Shown: positions 57,432 through 64,000 of the stretch, piece after piece
Numbering within the stretch: the stretch's first letter is position 1
Layout of the letters: the number at the start of each line of letters is the position of its first letter
Assembly: GCA_963755985.1 (NCBI GenBank)
Contig: CAVWLO010000002.1
Location: 186,001 to 250,000 of the forward strand
DNA: 64,000 nt
Direction: 5' to 3'
Source: DASXMT01 sp963755985
GTDB lineage: Bacteria > Actinomycetota > Acidimicrobiia > Acidimicrobiales > RAAP-2
Position numbers and translations under genes: made by a program
The notes under the pieces: model-generated
The model's input: only the letters and a program-made list of their open reading frames with translations
Told to the model about the DNA's origin: nothing
The model's database searches: none

Positions 57432-58534
57432 GTGGCCAGGAGAGTTGCCGTCATCGGCGCAGGCTCATGGGGGACCACGGTGGCGTCTCTGGTGTCATCG
57501 AACGCTTCCACCATTCTCTGGGCCCGTAGCCCAGAACTGGCCGAGCGGCTCACGGCCGATCGCTGCAACCAGGCCTACCTGCCCGACATCACCCTGCCCG
57601 ATGGCCTGGAGGCCACCGCCGACCTGGACGGCGCCGGCACGGGGGCCGAGCTGGTGATCATGGCCGTCCCCTCCCACGGTTTCCGGGCCGTGCTGGCTGA
57701 GCTGGCCCCCTCGGTCTCGCCCGGCACGCCGGTCATCAGCCTGACCAAGGGCCTGGAGCAGGGGAGCCACCAGCGGATGACCCAGGTGGTGGCCGAGCTG
57801 CTCCCGGGAAGCCCTGCCGGCGTCCTCACCGGCCCCAACCTGGCGTCGGAGGTCATCGCCGGACAGCCCACGGCCAGCGTGGTCGCCCTGGCCGACCAGG
57901 AGCTGGTCGAGTGGGTCCAGGAGTTGCTCATCTCCCCCCACTTCCGGGTGTACACCAACATCGATGTGGTCGGCTGCGAGATCGCCGGGGCGCTGAAGAA
58001 CGTGCTGGCCATCGCATCGGGCATCTCCGACGGCCTCGGCTTCGGCGACAACACCCGCGCCGCGCTCATCACCCGGGGCCTGGCCGAGATGGCCCGGTTG
58101 GGCATCGAGCTGGGCGGAGCCGTGACGACCTTCGGCGGATTGGCCGGGGTGGGCGACCTGGTGGCCACCTGCACCAGCCCGAAGAGCCGCAATCGCACCC
58201 TGGGCGAGGCGCTGGGGCGGGGCCGCTCGCTGGCCGACATAGTTGCCGAGATGCGCATGGTGGCCGAAGGGGTGAAGACGGCCCGTCCCATGGTCGACCT
58301 GGCCTCCTCGTACCATGTGGAGATGCCCATCGTCGAACAGGTGGCCGATCTGCTCGACGGGCTTCGGAGCCCGGCCGCGGCCATTGCGCAGTTGATGCAG
58401 CGTCCAGCAGCAAAGGAATTCCCGGCTTCGTGGTCAAAGAGCACCGGGGCCACCCGAGCCACCAGGGGCAACCGGTCCAACCCGTCCAACCCGTCCAACC
58501 CGGACATCGAGCCGACCGGGAGCGCCAGGCAGGC

Positions 58535-58538
<4 letters not shown>
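57432..58538 (+). CDS. gpsA: Glycerol-3-phosphate dehydrogenase [NAD(P)+]
   Basis: A 368-residue GpsA that makes glycerol-3-phosphate for phospholipids. The N-terminal Rossmann motif VIGAGSWGTTVAS, then TKGLEQGSHQRMTQV, TGPNLASEVIAGQPT, the catalytic NVDVVGCEIAGALKNVLAI-like segment with Lys, and GDLVATCTSPKSRNRTLG are standard. The C-terminal 35 residues are an Asn/Pro/Ser-rich extension from 9-bp repeats (58476-58502). Its stop overlaps the cyclase ATG (ATGA), coupling lipid precursor synthesis and a nucleotide cyclase in one transcript. Confidence 0.94.
58476..58502. repeat. Three 9-bp tandem repeats in the gpsA 3' end
   Basis: TCCAACCCG three times, encoding (S)NP triplets in the low-complexity tail of GpsA. 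Confidence 0.75.
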
Positions 58539-60043
<1,505 letters not shown>

Positions 60044-60108
60044 GGGTCGCTGCCAGTTGGCCACCCGGGCCCAGCCATCCCGGAGGATCGCCCGGATCGG
60101 GGCCGGAA

Positions 60109-62796
60109 TCAGCCGTCGGTGATTCGGACCGTGGCGATGCCGTGGGCCCGCAGCTCGAAGCTCCCCTCGAACGGGGCGATGGGGGCGCCTCGTAGGTCGA
60201 CCAGCCACCCCGAGCGATCCTCGAAGCTGACCCAGGAGGGAGCGTCTGACGGGTTGAACACCCGGACCTCGAGCGCCCCGGCCTCACGGCGCACGGCGGA
60301 AACCTCGGCGCCATCGACCGCGAGGGCCGATCCGGACGGGCCGCGCTCACCGCCACCGAAGGAGCCGATCACCCGCAGCGGAAGGTCCGCGTCGTCGGCC
60401 AACCGGTATGGGTCAACCTGGCCGATGTGGATGGCGTAGCGGGACTCGACCGGGCCGAGCATCTGCGGGCCCTCGAGCGGTGTCATGGGCCCGGCCGGCA
60501 GCGGCCGGAGGGACATGCCCAACCGGGACAGCATCCCCGTCGATCGCAGCAAGGTGAGGGCCAAGGCCCGGGCGACAGGTTGCCCGCCTGACTTGTCGAT
60601 GTCGACCAGCTCGTACTCGAGCAGTCCCTCGTGCACCACGGTCAGCCCTCCGGCCGACACGAAGCGGCGGGACGGGAAGGTGGGAAGGCCGAACTCGTCG
60701 ACCCGACCCTCTGCTGTCAGGCCCCGCTCGACCACGTCGAAGGCGCACTCGGCCCGCGACGTCGTCGCCGGCACGGGCAAGGGCATATGGACCCGGAGGC
60801 GATGGTCCCGGCAGGGATTGACGAAGCTGGTGTGCACCCGGACCAGCTGCTCGTCGGCCCGGAGCTCCACCGTGGTGGTCACGTCGAGGGCCCGGCTGCC
60901 CACCCGCTTCCCGTGATGTCCTTCGACCCGTTCCGGCCACGTGTAACGGGCGGTGATGACGGCGCGGGCGCGAACCGGACCGCGCTCGCCGATGCGCACC
61001 GAGACCTCCTCGGGTGTGTCGACGACGGTGTCGGTCGTCGGTGGCGAGTAGTTGTAGGTGTCGCCGTGGTCACCCCCGTCCACCAGTCGCCCGAAGCCCC
61101 CCAGCCCGTTAATGGAGAAGGTGCCGCTGCGGGCGTCGACAACCACTGTCGTCGTCCCGTTCGTTAGGGTGACGTCGTTAGCCGACAGCTCGGCGCGCAC
61201 CGGCTGATCGAGCGGAACGGGGGCGAAGGCCTGCCAGCCGTAACCGGGAACGTCGTTCACCCGGGCCAGGATGCGACGGATGGGCGGCTGGTCGAGCCGC
61301 AGCCGCACCTCGGTGTCGGGCCGGGCGGTCAGCCGGGTGTAAAGGTCACGCTTGATCTCCTCGACCGGGACCCCGTCACGAGGCTCGGTACCGATCACGA
61401 TGGTGATATCCAGACCGGTGGGATCCTCGTCGAGGGTCACATCATTGACGTACATGTCGGTGTCGATGCGGGCCCCCTGGATCAGCCCCAGCATGTTCTT
61501 CACCGTCTCGCCGTCGAACGTCATCATCCCCGGCAACCCGTAGCGCTCGGACAGCACCTGGGTGTGCTCGTTCGCCTCGCCCTCGGCCGGAATGACCACC
61601 TCGACCATGCCGCCCCGCCGCCGGGGCGACGGGTTGACCACGAAGGTGCCGGCGTCGGCCATCGACCGGCTGACGGCGGCGAGCGCCTCGTCGGTCAGGC
61701 CCTCGCCTATTTGGCGGGCCTCGGCGAACCGGTGCACGACCGCGTTCACCACATCGTCCACCGAGCAGGCGCAGATCGAGTCGTGGGCCGCATTGCGGAT
61801 GACGTTCTGCCAGGCCACATCCAAGAAGGAACCTGGCCAGGCAGTTGCTGGAAGGAAGACGGCGGAGAGGGGCTCGGCCAAGCGCTCGAGCACCCGCTCG
61901 GTCCTCGCTGCGGCTTGCTTCACGTCGACACGGTTGGAGCCCACCCCCATGAGCAGGTTCGACCGAACCCCGGAGCGCAGCTCGCCGCGCCACGCCGGCA
62001 GCCTGTCGGTGGGTGCGTGGACCAGGTATTCGGGCAGCGAGGTGATGGCGAGGTGGTAGTCGTCCTGGATCTCGTTGACCTCGGCGATCACCCGCCCAAG
62101 CCAGGGTTGGGGCCGTTGATGATCGGTCCCGTTCATGAACAACAGCGGAGCGCGCGGCTGGAGGAAAGGCCCCATCTCCTCGACATGGGCCCGGAGCCGC
62201 CGGACCAAGGCCTTGGCGTCGTCGGGTATGGCTGCGCCGTTCCCGTATCCCGCCACCAGATACTCGGCCCGGACCCGGGATCCGTCGGGCGCCTCCCACC
62301 AGAATGCGGTGGTGTCGACGGCCGAGGGGACGCCCCGCCACACCACCGTGTGCTCGAACCCGGCCTGCCGGAGGATCTGGGGCATCTGGGCGATATGGCC
62401 GAACATGTCGGGTAGGTAGCCGACGTCCATCACCCCGCCGAAGGCCGCGCCCCGGCTGATGCCGGCCTGGAGGTCCCGGATGATGGTCTCGCCCGAGACC
62501 AGGAACTCGTCCATCAGGATGTACCACGGGCCGACGGTCAGCCGTCCGGCCGCGGCGAGCGAGCGTAGCCGCTCCTCGTTCTCAGGACGGATGGCCAGGT
62601 AGTCGTCGATGATCGCCACCTGCCCGTCGAGCAGGAACTCCGCGAAGGACGGGTCTCCTTCCAGCAGGTCGAGCAGGTCATCGACGAGATGGACGAGTTT
62701 CAGCCGGAAGGTCTGGAACGGGTCGTACCACTCACGATCCCAGTGGGTGTGGGGGACGACGTCGATCTGGAGCGGCTCGCCGCTGGGGCCGGTCAC
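60109..62796 (-). CDS. Glycoside hydrolase family 38 alpha-mannosidase-like protein
   Basis: An 895-residue GH38 enzyme. The zinc-binding PHTHWDREWY is at residues 15-24 and the nucleophile region YLPDMFGHIAQMPQIL near 135. RNAAHDSICACSVDDVV (about 330) is the C-terminal zinc-site His/Asp motif. The large beta-sandwich domains after residue 430 are complete. It could trim mannose from glycans or glycolipids; many relatives are alpha-mannosidases or 2-O-(6-phospho-mannosyl)-glycerate hydrolases. GTG 62796 overlaps the stop of the upstream small gene (GTGA). Upstream in-frame sequence is low-complexity repeat DNA and is not part of the gene. Confidence 0.9.
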   Translation of the reverse strand: MTGPSGEPLQIDVVPHTHWDREWYDPFQTFRLKLVHLVDDLLDLLEGDPSFAEFLLDGQVAIIDDYLAIRPENEERLRSLAAAGRLTVGPWYILMDEFLVSGETIIRDLQAGISRGAAFGGVMDVGYLPDMFGHIAQMPQILRQAGFEHTVVWRGVPSAVDTTAFWWEAPDGSRVRAEYLVAGYGNGAAIPDDAKALVRRLRAHVEEMGPFLQPRAPLLFMNGTDHQRPQPWLGRVIAEVNEIQDDYHLAITSLPEYLVHAPTDRLPAWRGELRSGVRSNLLMGVGSNRVDVKQAAARTERVLERLAEPLSAVFLPATAWPGSFLDVAWQNVIRNAAHDSICACSVDDVVNAVVHRFAEARQIGEGLTDEALAAVSRSMADAGTFVVNPSPRRRGGMVEVVIPAEGEANEHTQVLSERYGLPGMMTFDGETVKNMLGLIQGARIDTDMYVNDVTLDEDPTGLDITIVIGTEPRDGVPVEEIKRDLYTRLTARPDTEVRLRLDQPPIRRILARVNDVPGYGWQAFAPVPLDQPVRAELSANDVTLTNGTTTVVVDARSGTFSINGLGGFGRLVDGGDHGDTYNYSPPTTDTVVDTPEEVSVRIGERGPVRARAVITARYTWPERVEGHHGKRVGSRALDVTTTVELRADEQLVRVHTSFVNPCRDHRLRVHMPLPVPATTSRAECAFDVVERGLTAEGRVDEFGLPTFPSRRFVSAGGLTVVHEGLLEYELVDIDKSGGQPVARALALTLLRSTGMLSRLGMSLRPLPAGPMTPLEGPQMLGPVESRYAIHIGQVDPYRLADDADLPLRVIGSFGGGERGPSGSALAVDGAEVSAVRREAGALEVRVFNPSDAPSWVSFEDRSGWLVDLRGAPIAPFEGSFELRAHGIATVRITDG

Positions 62797-63047
62797 GGGG
62801 CGAGTGGACCGTGTTCCGCTTCGTAGCGCTTGAGCTCCTCGATGATCCGGGTCTGCTCGGTCGCCGTGGCCGGTGTACCCCGTCCCGCGTGTTCGGCGTA
62901 GACGAATGCCCCGAGATCGTGCAGTAACCCGTCGGCTCGCCGCTTGGCCTGGGCCTCCTCCAGCTTGGCCTGGCCGGCTTTGCCAGCCTCGCTGGCCTTG
63001 GCCAGCCCGACCTCGGCCTGCGCCTTCACCTTGTCCATCAACCCCAT
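62793..63047 (-). CDS. Small helical protein coupled to the GH38 gene
   Basis: An 84-residue soluble protein from ATG 63047 with AAAGGA upstream. It is mostly a charged Ala/Lys/Glu-rich helix (KVKAQAEVGLAKASEAGKAG through LEEAQAKRRADG) followed by a short folded segment. No family recognised. Its stop overlaps the GH38 start, so it is translated just before the mannosidase; it may simply be the first gene of the operon. Confidence 0.6.
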   Translation of the reverse strand: MGLMDKVKAQAEVGLAKASEAGKAGQAKLEEAQAKRRADGLLHDLGAFVYAEHAGRGTPATATEQTRIIEELKRYEAEHGPLAP

Positions 63048-63197
63048 AGCTGTGTCCTTTCTGCTGTCCCGCTGTCGCCGCCGGATTCCGGAATATCGAA
63101 CGGCCACACCGTGGATGTACTGCTGGCACAGAAGCGTACGCGGAATCGAGCCAGGTGTCTGGCGGTGGGCGTCCAGGAGGAGGACCATGAGTGCCCG

Positions 63198-63375
63198 CCA
63201 GGCCGGTGGCCGGTCGCTCGCCAGGCCGGTGGCCGGTCGCTGGCCGGGTCGCTGGCGGGGCCCCCACCGGGTCGCTGGCCGGGCCCCCACCGGGTCGCTG
63301 GCCGGGTCCTCGCCGGGTCGCTGGATGGGTCCTCGCCGGGTCGCTGGATGGTCGCTGGCCACGCCGGTGGCCGGG
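63198..63375. repeat. GC-rich minisatellite upstream of the GH38 operon
   Basis: Degenerate tandem units built on GGTCGCTGGCCGGG and GGCCCCCACC / GTCCTCGCC spacers, roughly 15-30 bp each, fill most of the 385-bp gap 63048-63432. There are no conserved spacers as in CRISPR. The rest of the gap is the GH38 operon leader and the synthetase promoter (GATAAT at 63375-63380). Confidence 0.75.
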
Positions 63376-63415
63376 ATAATTGCAGTGTTAGTGTTCGGAT
63401 TTCCAGGAGGCGCTG

Positions 63416-63436
63416 ATGCACGGACCTGCAGCATGA
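63416..63436 (+). CDS. Six-codon leader ORF overlapping the synthetase start
   Basis: ATG CAC GGA CCT GCA GCA TGA follows a strong AGGAGG (63405-63410) and its TGA overlaps the ATG of the acyl-CoA synthetase gene (ATGA). It could be a coupling peptide that delivers ribosomes to the downstream start, which has no Shine-Dalgarno of its own. A chance ORF cannot be excluded. Confidence 0.4.
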   Translation: MHGPAA

Positions 63437-64000
63437 ACGAGGTCCGCTCGTGGCGTGCCCACATCGGGCACGGGTCCACCTTCGACATCGCTGACCTGTC
63501 GGCCGCGGGCACGTTGGTCCACGCCTGGTTGTCGAGGTGGGTTGCGGCACCGGAGGCGCCGGTCCTCTTGGACGGTGGGGCCGGGTCACCTCTGGTCGCC
63601 GGCCATGGTCACAGGACGGGGGAGTGGTGGACGGGATCCGAGCTCGAGGCGGCCACTCGCCGCGCCGCCGGCCGCCTGGTCGGTGCCGGCCTGGTCCCGG
63701 GCGACCGGCTCCTCTGGTCAACCAGCAGTTCGGTGGCCACCCTCGTGGTGCACATCGCCGCCCTGCGAGCCGGGTTGGTGGTCGTTCCGGCCAACACGGC
63801 CTACACCGCCCGGGAGATCGCCCACATCGTCACCGACGTCCGCCCGGTTGCCGCCGTGGTCGACGACGGCCGGCGGGGTCAGTGGGCCACGGAGGCGGCG
63901 GGTGGCGCGCTGACCGTGTTCGGCCCCGAGCTCGATGGGCCTGACCACGACCCAGGACTGCTCGACGCGGCGCGTCCTGAGGACCCCGCCCTCATTGGCT
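63433..64000 (+). CDS. AMP-dependent acyl-CoA synthetase, N-terminal part
   Basis: A gene running off the window end; 189 codons are visible. The N-terminus of an adenylate-forming enzyme is recognisable: ATRRAAGRLVGAGLVPGDRLL, then TLVVHIAALRAGLVVVPANTAYTAREIAHIV, which is the usual first beta-alpha layer of acyl-CoA synthetases that activate a carboxylic acid with ATP and CoA. The ATP-binding P-loop lies beyond the window. Substrate cannot be told. ATG 63433 overlaps the leader ORF stop. Confidence 0.8.
   Translation, partial: MNEVRSWRAHIGHGSTFDIADLSAAGTLVHAWLSRWVAAPEAPVLLDGGAGSPLVAGHGHRTGEWWTGSELEAATRRAAGRLVGAGLVPGDRLLWSTSSSVATLVVHIAALRAGLVVVPANTAYTAREIAHIVTDVRPVAAVVDDGRRGQWATEAAGGALTVFGPELDGPDHDPGLLDAARPEDPALIG

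Noticed and set aside
62797..63267. Upstream in-frame extension of the GH38 gene
   Set aside because: The extension is Gly/Arg/Gln-rich DNA overlapping the small helical protein gene and the minisatellite. The family starts at PHTHWD and GTG 62796 fits the GTGA overlap.
63198..63375. Repeated units that might be read as a CRISPR array
   Set aside because: Units are degenerate, of varying length and contiguous, with no constant repeat and unique spacers, and no cas genes are in the window. It is a GC-rich minisatellite.

Overview
The window comes from a high-GC actinobacterium. Supporting signs are a pafB-pafC WYL regulator pair, an HU protein with a long Lys/Ala/Pro/Arg tail, a CofC enzyme of F420 synthesis, DUF6325/DUF2252-type stress proteins and many leaderless-looking starts. 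A member of Acidimicrobiia or a related deep lineage would fit, but the sequence alone does not settle this. I saw no rRNA, tRNA, CRISPR array or complete prophage.

Region 1 (1-34.7 kb) looks like a stress, energy and acid-adaptation island held together by one DNA motif. After the 3' part of a GH15 glucosidase come several groups of genes: a small operon (membrane protein, cupin, shikimate-kinase-like); a GMC oxidoreductase / type II NADH dehydrogenase / SDR operon; the divergent cydDCAB operon for cytochrome bd; a DUF1269-type protein; a small unnamed protein divergent from a large LuxR-family ATP-binding (LAL/MalT-like) regulator; glutamate decarboxylase plus an ion channel; ClC and DedA membrane proteins; SHOCT and DUF6325 proteins; an aquaporin with a DUF2252 protein; a sulfatase with an FGE-like partner; and further small membrane proteins. 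Twelve copies of a 17-bp palindrome, TCAYCC-N5-GGGTGA, lie in the intergenic gaps ahead of nearly all these transcription units and none inside the recognised genes. In most cases a -10-like hexamer follows at 19-23 bp, usually 22-23. That geometry suits an activator site replacing the -35 box. The LAL regulator carries a site in its own promoter. A decayed second copy of the regulator/small-protein pair, with its own site, lies at 31.5-32.6 kb. I consider this regulon the most interesting content of the window.

Region 2 (34.7-51.1 kb) is mostly housekeeping: dxs, a hotdog thioesterase-like protein, the tldD/tldE protease pair, an FmdB zinc ribbon, moaC, a secreted protein, a deacetylase-fold protein missing metal ligands, a DinB-like protein, an acyl-CoA carboxylase beta chain, a UPF0104-type membrane protein apparently fused to a lipoprotein-like domain, CtaG and pafBC. 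The palindrome is absent here. Several genes show TANNNT hexamers 6-9 bp before the start codon and no Shine-Dalgarno.

Region 3 (51.2-54.5 kb) is a remnant of a conjugative or mobilisable element: a TrwC-type relaxase domain without its helicase, behind an AT-rich promoter, convergent with a VirD4/TraG-type coupling protein. Region 4 (54.5-64 kb) holds a HupB-like protein, a PIG-L deacetylase, cofC, gpsA overlapping an adenylate/guanylate cyclase with a repeat-scrambled tail, a GH38 alpha-mannosidase with a small partner, a minisatellite, and the start of an AMP-dependent acyl-CoA synthetase running off the window.
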